NCBI RefSeq assembly: GCF_042655485.1
Contig: NZ_JBHSMC010000003.1
Location: 1-64,000, forward strand
Length of the DNA: 64,000 nucleotides
Reading direction: 5' to 3'
Source: Lederbergia graminis
GTDB taxonomy: Bacteria; Bacillota; Bacilli; Bacillales; Bacillaceae_C
The position numbers and the translations under genes are program-made. Under the pieces are notes generated by a model. That model made no database searches. It had not been told where the DNA came from and worked only from the letters and a program-made list of their open reading frames with translations. Positions 8,024-17,036 of this stretch are shown one piece after another. Position 1 is the stretch's first letter. The number at the start of each line of letters is the position of its first letter.

Positions 8024-8776
8024 ATGAATCAGAAAGAAATGACTTTTCTTGACCATATAGAAGAATTAAGAAAACGGCTAATGACGATAGTCGTTTTCTT
8101 CGTGTTAGCAGTTATTGTAGGCTTCCTCGTCGTAGAACCGATTATAAACTTTATCCAAAATGCGGACGTAGCTGAGGAACTTACAATGAATGCGTTTCGT
8201 GTTACAGACCCTTTTAAAGTTTATATGAATATGACATTTGTGATCGCACTAATTATTACATCTCCTGTTGTATTATATCAACTATGGTCATTCGTCAGCC
8301 CTGGTCTACTGGAAAAGGAACGAAGAGTGACTTTATCTTATATTCCTGTTTCTGTTCTTCTTTTTCTCGGGGGCTTGGCATTTTCTTATTTTGTTCTCTT
8401 TCCATTTTTGATTAAATTTATGCTCGATCTTTCGAATGAAATGAGCATTCAATCAACTATAGGAATTAACGAATACTTTCAATTTCTCTTTCAAATTACG
8501 ATTCCATTTGGATTGCTCTTTCAGTTGCCGGTTGTCATTCTCTTTCTAACTAGACTAGGGATTATTACGCCGATGTTTTTAGCTAAGATTAGAAAGTATG
8601 CCTATTTTGTATTGCTAGTCATTGCAGCGATTATTACTCCGCCAGATGTTATTTCTCATTTAATGGTCACCGTCCCTTTATGTTTACTATATGAAATTAG
8701 TATTTGGATATCGCGGATCGGCTATAGAAAGGCGAGAGCGGCAGAGTTAGAGGTTGAAAATAATATACAAAAATAA
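8024..8776 (+). CDS. tatC: Twin-arginine translocase subunit TatC
   Basis: A 250-residue polytopic protein with six predicted transmembrane helices, the receptor for twin-arginine signal peptides. The cytoplasmic N terminus contains FLDHIEELRKRL, and the conserved FEIP-like region appears as the FQFLFQITIPFGLLFQLP stretch after the third helix. Length is typical. It is encoded in one transcript with tatA and ends at a strong terminator. It corresponds to tatCy of B. subtilis. Confidence 0.95.
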   Translation: MNQKEMTFLDHIEELRKRLMTIVVFFVLAVIVGFLVVEPIINFIQNADVAEELTMNAFRVTDPFKVYMNMTFVIALIITSPVVLYQLWSFVSPGLLEKERRVTLSYIPVSVLLFLGGLAFSYFVLFPFLIKFMLDLSNEMSIQSTIGINEYFQFLFQITIPFGLLFQLPVVILFLTRLGIITPMFLAKIRKYAYFVLLVIAAIITPPDVISHLMVTVPLCLLYEISIWISRIGYRKARAAELEVENNIQK

Positions 8777-8815
8777 AGCAGGAAGATTCATCATTTGAAT
8801 CTACCTGCTTTTTTT
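8775..8815. terminator. Terminator between tatC and ydiK (convergent)
   Basis: Stem AAAGCAGG-AAGATTCA / TGAATCT-ACCTGCTTT with a T run on the plus strand and A-rich flank on the other side. It could serve both convergent units. Confidence 0.85.
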
Positions 8816-9017
8816 ATTGGTTCTTCTTCATGTTTTTCAACTTAAAGTGTATCGCGATTAATCGGAATCCTGCTCCAAAGTCAAATGTAGCAATTAGTAG
8901 TAAAATATAAACGAAGAAATTCCAATCGTTCATTTTTACTTGTTGAATGGCGAAGTATGTAAAAAGAACGCCAAGAATAATGTTAATAATCCCAGATGAT
9001 AGTGGTGATCTCACCAT
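8814..9017 (-). CDS. Small membrane protein, YdiK family (DUF4305)
   Basis: A 67-residue protein with two predicted transmembrane helices (about 8-24 and 31-52) and a basic C-terminal tail ending in MKKNQ. Sequence and position match B. subtilis YdiK, whose function is not known. An AAGGGGG ribosome-binding site precedes the start. The frame overlaps the ydiL end by 7 bases, so it is likely co-translated with the CPBP protease. Confidence 0.85.
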   Translation of the reverse strand: MVRSPLSSGIINIILGVLFTYFAIQQVKMNDWNFFVYILLLIATFDFGAGFRLIAIHFKLKNMKKNQ

Positions 9018-9733
9018 AATAACCCCCTTATCCAGCCTTGTACATGTATAGCGTTATCCAATGTCGAGAATTGAGCGACCGTAACAAGGGTATTCATCAT
9101 TGCATGTGAGATAATCGGCACAATGATTCGTTTCGTGTGAACATATAAAAATGCAAAAGTGAACCCCATTGCTGTGTAAATTAAAATATGAGTGAAATCC
9201 ATATGAGCAACCGCAAATGTAAGGGAGCTTAATAGTGCAGATAGCCAAAATGGAAAGCGATTATAGAGTGATCCAAAAATGACTTTCCGAAAAACAATTT
9301 CTTCTAATATTGGACCAATAATCGAACTTACTAATACTGCTAGAGGAAACAATCTGATTAAATTCATAATCTGTTCCGTATTTTCAGAGCCTGGATCAAT
9401 CCCCAATTGAAGTTCGAGTACAATGGCAACATATTGAGTGAAAAATGCTAGGAAGATTCCGCCGATTGCCCATAGGATTGATTGTCCAATAGGCATCGGT
9501 TCGACTCTATCTACTCTATTATATGGTTTCGAACGTTTTAATATAAGTAAGACAACGACTAATCCAGTAATAAAACTAAAGATAAGCCAGAGCCCGGTTG
9601 CAAGTATCTCCATTCTTTCTATGGATACATTAAAAACTCCAGTTCCAATAAAAAATAGGAGGGGCATTCCAATAAATGCAGACATTTGCATCGCAATATA
9701 CGTAATTAATATATATAGGTATTTTTTATTCAT
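9011..9733 (-). CDS. CPBP-family intramembrane protease (YdiL-like)
   Basis: A 240-residue polytopic membrane protein with about seven hydrophobic spans and the Abi/CPBP catalytic motifs: EEIVFR (paired glutamates with arginine), FAVAHMDF with a histidine, and a later SHAMMN. These ligands form the metal-independent glutamyl-type active site of the Rce1/CPBP fold. Substrates in Bacilli are not established. It is divergent from groES as in B. subtilis (ydiL). Confidence 0.88.
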   Translation of the reverse strand: MNKKYLYILITYIAMQMSAFIGMPLLFFIGTGVFNVSIERMEILATGLWLIFSFITGLVVVLLILKRSKPYNRVDRVEPMPIGQSILWAIGGIFLAFFTQYVAIVLELQLGIDPGSENTEQIMNLIRLFPLAVLVSSIIGPILEEIVFRKVIFGSLYNRFPFWLSALLSSLTFAVAHMDFTHILIYTAMGFTFAFLYVHTKRIIVPIISHAMMNTLVTVAQFSTLDNAIHVQGWIRGLLW

Positions 9734-9957
9734 ATTTGAATCCCTTCAGGCAAAAATTCTACATTAATCTGCAAGCCTAATTTCCATTCTACTAATTATT
9801 AATTCAGCATTCAATAAAGAAGACTTTTTATATAGAAATTGGTTATGATAAAGAAGGTACTGTTTACTGGAAAAAAAGGGAAGGTACAAGGTATAATGGA
9901 AACGCTTGTAATTATTATTTAATTGGTGAAGTAAAGAAAAAATTTTATGCATCATAC
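9734..9957. other. Intergenic region, nothing recognised
   Basis: This is the start of the ydiL-groES gap. I see no recognisable gene, RNA or strong hairpin here; a minus-strand open frame (9764-9955) has low-complexity AT-rich composition and no ribosome-binding site. Confidence 0.5.
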
Positions 9958-9986
9958 TTGCATTTTAAAATCAATTTTATTATTAT
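9958..9986 (+). promoter_or_regulatory. Probable sigma-A promoter of groES-groEL
   Basis: TTGCAT (9958-9963) and TATTAT (9981-9986) are spaced 17 bases apart, with transcription starting next to the CIRCE element. An overlapping TATAAT at 9984 would give a longer, less likely spacing. Confidence 0.5.
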
Positions 9987-9996
9987 AATAATTGTG

Positions 9997-10023
9997 TTAG
10001 CACTCAATGAGTGAGAGTGCTAA
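9997..10023 (+). promoter_or_regulatory. CIRCE operator (HrcA binding site)
   Basis: The perfect inverted repeat TTAGCACTC-N9-GAGTGCTAA is the canonical CIRCE element recognised by the heat-shock repressor HrcA. It lies between the promoter and the groES start, so groES-groEL is class I heat-shock controlled. Confidence 0.97.
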
Positions 10024-10068
10024 TAAAAAATAAATAATCTACATATTTATTTAAGGAGGTCGTTTCAC

Positions 10069-10353
10069 TTGTTAAAACCATTAGGTGATCGCGTCGTTAT
10101 TGAGCTAGTTGAATCAGAGGAAAAAACTGCTAGCGGGATTGTCCTTCCGGATACTGCAAAGGAAAAGCCACAGGAAGGTAAAGTAGTTGCCGTTGGAACT
10201 GGTCGAGTTCTTGATAATGGCGAGCGTGTAGCACTTGAAGTTTCTGAAGGAGATAAAATTATTTTCTCTAAATACGCTGGTACAGAAGTGAAATACCAAG
10301 GTACTGAATATTTAATTTTACGCGAATCTGACATATTAGCAATTATTGGCTAA
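10069..10353 (+). CDS. groES: Co-chaperonin GroES
   Basis: A 94-residue Hsp10 that caps the GroEL chamber. It begins LKPLGDRVVIELVESEEKTA and includes the mobile loop with SGIVLPDTAKEKPQEG (residues about 22-37) and the ending ILRESDILAIIG. The start codon is TTG (10069) after AAGGAGG. It is translated from the CIRCE-controlled transcript with groEL, 54 bases downstream. Confidence 0.97.
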   Translation: MLKPLGDRVVIELVESEEKTASGIVLPDTAKEKPQEGKVVAVGTGRVLDNGERVALEVSEGDKIIFSKYAGTEVKYQGTEYLILRESDILAIIG

Positions 10354-10407
10354 TCTTTTGATTGCTTATAATTCATTACTTTAGAAATTTTGAGGAGGGT
10401 ATCATTA

Positions 10408-12039
<1,632 letters not shown>

Positions 12040-12074
12040 TAAGCCGTTCCAACCCTTGATATGAGTGGGTTTTG

Positions 12075-12102
12075 ATGTAAGATGAGAGTGAAATGCTAAC
12101 AT
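12075..12102 (+). repeat. Left direct repeat of the groEL-adjacent island (candidate attL)
   Basis: This 28-base element reads ATGTAAGATGAGAGTGAAAT then GCTAACAT. A copy with one mismatch lies at 16255-16282, 4180 bases away in the same orientation. It lies 36 bases after the groEL stop and 20 bases outside the integrase stop, the layout expected for an integration site. Confidence 0.75.
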
Positions 12103-12121
12103 TTTGCTAACATTGAGGTTT

Positions 12122-12646
12122 TTAACGGAGGCTTCTCATGAGTTCACTGAACTTTTGAGAGGCTTCTTTTTTCATTTCTTGCGTTACATGGAGGTATATA
12201 TTTTTCGTGATTTGATCGTCTGTATGACCAAGAAGATCTATGATTTGCTCGAGTATCATTGAGAGCATCCTGATACATTTTTCTTGTAATGTCTTTCAAT
12301 TTTAATCGAGCAAAGTAAGGTAACAATCTTCCAATTTCATGAAGACGGACTCGAATGGTTCCACGCTTTACGTCTTTTGATTCACTGTAGATGGGAAGCC
12401 ACTCGATTGCAAAATCGTTGAAGATTTTATATGTTTCCTCTAAATATGTTCCTTCTTTTAATTCATGAATTAGTGTGGTAGCAGACTCTTCAGCTTCTTG
12501 CTTAGTATTAAAGCCGCTTTTTAACTTTTGCTTTCTCTTTCCGGTGATTGGATCAATTCCAATATGAAAGCCCACTTTGAATCACAAGTGCATTTTTTCT
12601 TTTTACACATACAGCCTCTCCTGTAGAAATGTCCTTTCATTGGCAT
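12122..12646 (-). pseudogene. Decayed tyrosine-recombinase integrase (island left end)
   Basis: Remnant of a phage-type tyrosine integrase read on the minus strand. The start at 12646 gives MPMKGHFYRRGCMCKKKK, then the frame shifts near 12565 into GIDPITGKRKQK, the arm-binding N-terminal domain, and the SAM-like core (about 12280-12480). Most of the catalytic domain is missing. Near 12240 the sequence jumps, in another frame, to the extreme C terminus: IIDLLGHTDDQITKNIYLHV, which holds the LGH motif and the tyrosine. It ends at a stop at 12122. A frameshift plus a large internal deletion make it inactive. Confidence 0.85.
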
Positions 12647-12700
12647 CCTCACTTTCTAAAAGTAATATTGTTGCTAAATGTTCATTTCAATTAACACAAA

Positions 12701-12749
12701 AACCCCTTGATCGTTTAAAAATGAAAGGCAAACGATAAAGGGGATTTTT
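12701..12749. terminator. Strong hairpin, probable bidirectional terminator
   Basis: Stem CCCCTT-GATCGTTT (12703-12716) pairs with AAACGAT-AAAGGGG (12730-12743), flanked by A-rich and T-rich ends. It lies in the 470-base gap between the integrase remnant and the CBASS operon. The rest of that gap (12750-13115) shows only AT-rich sequence with no gene I can recognise. Confidence 0.6.
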
Positions 12750-13115
12750 ATATCAGTTAAAACAAATAAAGTGAACATTATGGATAAAATTTATATGTAA
12801 TGTTCGTGTTTTCCTTTACGAAATATCATGGATAAGTTATAATATAATTTGGTAAAAGTGAAAAAGCATGCAAAAAGATACACTTTTCCCATGCTTAACC
12901 TTTATATTATAATTTCGTCTAAATTTATAATACTGAAGATTAAGGTCGATTTCAAGTGCGATGAAAAATTGTAACAAAGTGTTCGGTGTGTTCGCGTTTG
13001 TATCGGGTAGTTTATATAGGGTTTAGTGTTGCTGTGAGAAGGGAGTTACATAGAAACAGTTTTTGCAATTCATTTTCACTTATATAAATAAATCATTATT
13101 TGTTGGAGTGATTAG

Positions 13116-14276
13116 ATGAAATTAGGTAGAGGAAATCAAATGGAGGAACTATTACAGAGGATTTGTTCAGAAATTCAAATTAGTACAAATCAACACGAGC
13201 AAGCAGAAACATCATACAAAGCAGTAGCCAAATGGCTTTCTGATGATGTAGAGCGATTTCAAGATGTTGAGATAGATATTTACTCACAAGGATCACTAAG
13301 AATAGGTACTACTGTTCAACCTATTCGGAAACAAGAGTTTGATTTAGATTTAGTTTGTGAACTCCATTTGGACTGGGAGCATTATGATAATCCGGTAGAG
13401 GTTCTTGACATGATAGAAGATAGACTTAATGAAAATGAAACCTACAAGCCTATGGTAGAGAGAAAAAACCGATGCATAAGGTTGAATTACAAGCGAAATT
13501 TCCATATGGACATCCTTCCTGCTTGTCCGGTGGTAGAAGATGATAAAGGTTGCGTAAAGGTTCCTGACAGAAAAAAAAGAGAATGGAAGGACAGTAATCC
13601 AAAAGGATATGCCAATTGGTTTGAACGGATTGCTGAAGACTATGAACCACTAATTCTTACAGAGCTATTTGAAAAAAGTGCAAAAATAGAACCATTACCT
13701 GATGTGGAGCAAGTTGAATTGAAACCACCTTTAAAACGTGCAATCCAATTAATTAAGCGTCATCGGGATATTTATTTTAAGGAATCACTTGAACAAGCAC
13801 CAATAAGTATCGTGCTTACAACACTTGCAGCAAGTTTATATAATCGTGAGGGCTCTGTTAATGAAGCAATCACGGCTATTCTTGAAGGGATATCTAATCT
13901 ATCGGCTAAGGGGAAGAAAATAGTCGTCAGAAACCCAATGAATGAACTTGAAATATTGAGTGAACGTTGGGATACTGAACCAAAGCTTTATAAAATTTTT
14001 GTTCAGTTTATAAAAGACTTTCAAAGAGATTGGGCGCATGTAAATGAATTAAAAGAACTCGGATTACCTGAAGTAGCAGCTAAATTAAAAGAAATGTTTG
14101 GCGATGAGCCAATTAATAAAAGCTTTGTGAAACAGGCTAGCTTTAATGAGGCACTACGTAATAAAGGAATATTAGGCATTACTACGGCTGGTGTTGTTTC
14201 CGCTGCTCCACTTACAGCTGTAGCCAAAGAAGAAATAACTCGAATGCCAAGGAATACATTCTATGGCTATAAATAA
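13116..14276 (+). CDS. CBASS cyclic-oligonucleotide synthase (CD-NTase, cGAS/DncV-like)
   Basis: A 386-residue nucleotidyltransferase predicted to make a cyclic di- or trinucleotide alarm on phage infection. The polymerase-beta-type active site is intact. G59-S60 (YSQGSLRIGT) is followed by D76-x-D78 (EFDLDLV) and a third aspartate, D132 (FHMDILPACP). The C-terminal half is the helical OAS/CD-NTase domain. The start at 13116 follows TTGGAGTG; Met9 is an alternative. It overlaps the next gene by 14 bases. Which nucleotide it makes cannot be read from sequence alone. It sits between decayed integrases. Confidence 0.9.
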   Translation: MKLGRGNQMEELLQRICSEIQISTNQHEQAETSYKAVAKWLSDDVERFQDVEIDIYSQGSLRIGTTVQPIRKQEFDLDLVCELHLDWEHYDNPVEVLDMIEDRLNENETYKPMVERKNRCIRLNYKRNFHMDILPACPVVEDDKGCVKVPDRKKREWKDSNPKGYANWFERIAEDYEPLILTELFEKSAKIEPLPDVEQVELKPPLKRAIQLIKRHRDIYFKESLEQAPISIVLTTLAASLYNREGSVNEAITAILEGISNLSAKGKKIVVRNPMNELEILSERWDTEPKLYKIFVQFIKDFQRDWAHVNELKELGLPEVAAKLKEMFGDEPINKSFVKQASFNEALRNKGILGITTAGVVSAAPLTAVAKEEITRMPRNTFYGYK

Positions 14277-14760
14277 TGAGCGTAATTGGAAACAAAAAAG
14301 GAATGTACCAAAAAGAGAGATTCTAAAAAAGAATCTCTCTTTAAGTGAACAAGCATACTCAGTAAAAGCAATTTTTCCACAGTTTTCGTTGATTTTTTCG
14401 AGTTCGGATAAGATTGTTATGACTGGTACTCTTCAACCTACGCACCTAAGTTGTAATTATAAAATAAAAATAGAATATGGGTTAGAGGGTGCTCCCAAAG
14501 TATGGGTTATCTCACCGGAACTTAAGAGATATAAGTTTAAACCGATTCCTCACATGTATGAACAAGATCGCTTATGTTTATTTTATCCAAAAGCGAAAGA
14601 ATGGAAGCGTACTATGTGGATTTCCAAAACAATTATCCCTTGGACAAGCCTATGGCTAAAATATTATGAAATTTGGCAAGTTACAGGTGAATGGCTTGGT
14701 GGAGGTATAGAACATACAGAAATAGAGGAGGAAGAGGATGTACAAAATTTTGTCGATTGA
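14263..14760 (+). CDS. CBASS E2-like (ubiquitin-conjugating-fold) protein
   Basis: A 165-residue protein matching the single-domain E2-like component of short type II CBASS operons. The signature is H97-M-Y-E-Q-D-R-L-C105-L-F-Y-P, where C105 aligns with the E2 catalytic cysteine. It is followed by tryptophan-rich IIPWTSLWLKYYEIW and VTGEWLGGG. Related E2 proteins are reported to conjugate the CD-NTase C terminus to cellular targets and so prime it. No E1 or JAB-domain gene is present, hence the short type. The frame overlaps both neighbours (14 and 23 bases), indicating translational coupling. Confidence 0.85.
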   Translation: MAINNERNWKQKRNVPKREILKKNLSLSEQAYSVKAIFPQFSLIFSSSDKIVMTGTLQPTHLSCNYKIKIEYGLEGAPKVWVISPELKRYKFKPIPHMYEQDRLCLFYPKAKEWKRTMWISKTIIPWTSLWLKYYEIWQVTGEWLGGGIEHTEIEEEEDVQNFVD

Positions 14761-15742
14761 TGGCGGTGGTATAAAAGGGGTTTATCCAATTTCATTTTTA
14801 GCTTCCATTGAAGACACTTTAAGTGGAAAAATTGGTGAATACTTTGATTTAATTGTAGGAACATCAACTGGAGGAATTATTGCATTAGGTTTGGGATTGG
14901 GTTTTTCAGCAAACGATCTACTTAAGTTTTATGAAGAACTTGGTCCAGAAGTATTTGTAAAAAGAGAAAATGGTGTTAAAAGGAAAACAGCCTTATTTAA
15001 GGGCATTAGTAAGAAAACTGATGCATTGATAGATAACATATCGTACTTACGACAAGCGAAATATGATGCAGAAGTGTTAAAAAGGCAAGTTCAGTTAAAG
15101 TTTGGGGAAAGGCAATTAGGAGAAAGTAAAACTCGTTTAGTCATACCCTCCTTTAATATTGGGAATGGGGAACCACATGTTTATAAAACAAGTCATCACC
15201 CTCGTTTGCAAATGGATTATAGATCAAAAGTAGTCGATGTGGCTCTTGCAACTTCTGCTGCGCCTACTTATTTTCAGACTCATTTATCTGAAAATAATGT
15301 CCCATTGGTAGATGGAGGAGTATATGCGAATAATCCAACAGGTTTAGCGGTGGTTGAAGCAATATCCTTACTTAATTGGAAGCCAGAAGATTTTAAGGTT
15401 TTAAGTGTGGGGTGTACAAATGCCCCAATGGATTTTGATATAAGTAAACAGGATAAAGGAACAATCGATTGGGCGACAAAGTTAAAGTTAATAGAAATAT
15501 TTATGTTAGCTCAATCCAAGCAGTCAATGGGGACTTCATATTTATTAGCAAATCATCGGGAAAATAATAATATATTCCGAATAGATGAAACAGTTACAAA
15601 CGGAAAATATGGCTTAGATAGTATTGAATTCATAGAAGAGCTAAAAGGGATGGGGTATGCAAGGGCTCGAATAGAAGTACCTGAATTAAGAGATGTTTTC
15701 TTTGATAAAAAAGCCTCTGATTTCATTCCTTATCATAAATAG
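14738..15742 (+). CDS. CBASS effector: patatin-like phospholipase (CapV-type)
   Basis: A 334-residue patatin-fold lipase with no membrane segment. The oxyanion loop DGGGIKG (residues 8-14), nucleophile elbow GTSTG (S43) and catalytic DGG (D192, VDGGVYANNP) are all present, so the Ser-Asp dyad is intact. In CBASS the cyclic nucleotide made by the partner CD-NTase activates such enzymes to degrade the inner membrane and abort infection. It is the last gene of the three. A housekeeping patatin is less likely given the fused operon layout. Confidence 0.9.
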   Translation: MYKILSIDGGGIKGVYPISFLASIEDTLSGKIGEYFDLIVGTSTGGIIALGLGLGFSANDLLKFYEELGPEVFVKRENGVKRKTALFKGISKKTDALIDNISYLRQAKYDAEVLKRQVQLKFGERQLGESKTRLVIPSFNIGNGEPHVYKTSHHPRLQMDYRSKVVDVALATSAAPTYFQTHLSENNVPLVDGGVYANNPTGLAVVEAISLLNWKPEDFKVLSVGCTNAPMDFDISKQDKGTIDWATKLKLIEIFMLAQSKQSMGTSYLLANHRENNNIFRIDETVTNGKYGLDSIEFIEELKGMGYARARIEVPELRDVFFDKKASDFIPYHK

Positions 15743-15783
15743 ACTTAAATATAGGAAAATGAAAAGCAATATATATGATTAAA

Positions 15784-16090
15784 AGCCAATTCAGAATTTT
15801 CCTTCTGAATCATTTGGTTTGTTACATGAAGATATATTTTTCTAGTGGTGTTCTCATCACTATGTCCTAAACGATCCATAATCTCATCTATATCCACTTC
15901 GGCTTCAGCAAGAAGGGATGTATGTGTGTGACGGAGGTATGTGGCTTATAATTTTTCGGATCAATACCTAAGAGTTTTAATAACCTAGTCATTCTAGTTC
16001 TGACGAGCTTCGTTAGGATCGGATAGCCAGGATGAGGAAATAAATCCACCATCTTATAGTTGATGGATGCTGAACGAGCAATATAGAAAG
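15784..16090 (-). pseudogene. Second decayed tyrosine integrase (C-terminal fragment)
   Basis: Minus-strand reading gives HPGYPILTKLVRTRMTRLLK, then GIDPKNYKPH, a frameshift at about 15945, then LRHTHTSLLAEAEVDIDEIM and LGHSDENTTRKIYLHVTNQM. The catalytic R-H-T-H, LGH and terminal tyrosine are recognisable but are spread over two frames, and the N-terminal half is absent. The terminal LGH-x-D-x-x-T-x-x-I-Y-L-H-V-T pattern closely resembles that of the left integrase remnant, so both elements came from related integrases. It ends about 40 bases from the patatin stop. Confidence 0.8.
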
Positions 16091-16254
16091 TTTCAAAAAA
16101 AAAGTCTCCGTCTATTTATTAATAAACAGAGTGACAACTGAGTCACTATCGAGCTCTATAAAACGTCTAGGATATTTTTTCCTAAAAAAAGCACAAAAAA
16201 CAATTCGAAAAGAAATTATTGAAAATCATAAACTAGAAGCTGTTATTAGGTTTT

Positions 16255-16282
16255 ATGTAAGATGAGAGTGAAATACTAACAT
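16255..16282 (+). repeat. Right direct repeat of the island (candidate attR)
   Basis: The sequence ATGTAAGATGAGAGTGAAAT then ACTAACAT differs from 12075-12102 at one position (A for G). The following hairpin GAAGCTTCTCATGAG ... GTGAGAGGCTTC also resembles the integrase 3' end at 12130-12172, so the duplicated segment extends beyond the core. Confidence 0.75.
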
Positions 16283-16550
16283 AGAAGCTTCTCATGAGTT
16301 GTGAAAACTTGTGAGAGGCTTCTTTTTGTTTTTGTTGAAGACCCTTTACTTTTAATAAAAGGGTCACGAGTGTTATGTATTATATCTTCCAGAAAAATTG
16401 AAGGATAGAGTTGGTTGTTATTTAGAAAAGTTATACCAAAATAATAATGAGGTACAGAAATGTTACTTAAATAATCAAGGCATCACTATATCATGAATCG
16501 TAAATGGGCGATTCTTCATTTTTATTTATTGCACTTGAGGGATATAATAC

Positions 16551-16615
16551 AGAAATGCTAATAGAAAGATAATAAAGGGAGCTTCCAATAAGACTTTTAG
16601 GAGGCTTCTTTTTTC
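16551..16615 (+). repeat. Third, partial copy of the island-end sequence
   Basis: GAAATGCTAATAG followed by a stem GGGAGCTTCC ... GGAGGCTTC and a T run echoes the end of the direct repeats and their adjoining hairpin. It may be the far end of a second, mostly deleted element. Between 16340 and 16550 I see only decayed sequence: a closed reading frame around 16385-16490 and no intact gene. Confidence 0.45.
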
Positions 16616-16767
16616 TTTTAATTACCTGAAATTTCTTATAAGCCATTTTCATTATATAATGTTGGTTTATTTTACCAAAAAATCGTTTTATGTGATTGTT
16701 TTGAAGTTCTTATCGCTGGTATTACGAATATTGATCTATGTTTAGTAAAGAATGTTCGTATTTTTTG

Positions 16768-16797
16768 TTGACGGATTGTGACTTCTGATGTTATTAT
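16768..16797 (+). promoter_or_regulatory. Promoter of the nup riboswitch operon
   Basis: TTGACG (16768-16773) and TATTAT (16792-16797), 18-base spacing, place the transcript start about 20 bases before the aptamer P1 stem. Confidence 0.55.
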
Positions 16798-16822
16798 GAT
16801 TTAGTAAAAATTAAATATTATT

Positions 16823-16889
16823 CTCGTATAATATTGGGGATATGGCCCAAACGTTTCTACCAAGCTACCGTAAATAGCTTGACTACGAG
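16823..16889 (+). ncRNA. Purine riboswitch aptamer, guanine-type
   Basis: P1 is CTCGTA (16823-16828) / TACGAG (16884-16889). P2 is TTGGG / CCCAA with loop GATATGG. The junction TTTCTACCAAG and P3 AAGCTA / TAGCTT with loop CCGTAAA complete the fold. The ligand-specifying base just before the 3' P1 strand (16883, in TTGACTACG) is C, the guanine/hypoxanthine form; adenine riboswitches have U there. It precedes a nucleoside importer operon. Confidence 0.95.
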
Positions 16890-16958
16890 GTTGTGTACAT
16901 AAATATGGAGATGTAAACTTATTTTTCGTTTCATACTATTATCTACCTTCCTCAAGTC

Positions 16959-16987
16959 AAGCACCGGTGTAACCCGGTGCTTTTTAA
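16959..16987 (+). terminator. Riboswitch expression-platform terminator
   Basis: Stem AGCACCGG / CCGGTGCT followed by a T run, 70 bases after the aptamer and 50 bases before the start codon. Ligand binding would favour this terminator, turning the operon off when guanine is plentiful. Confidence 0.85.
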
Positions 16988-17036
16988 TTTTTACAAGACT
17001 ATTATTCAACAAGATTAACAGAGGAGGAAAATTTCA

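Noticed and set aside
9764..9955. Minus-strand 63-residue open frame upstream of groES
   Set aside because: Low-complexity AT-rich frame with no ribosome-binding site, between the ydiL start and the groES promoter.
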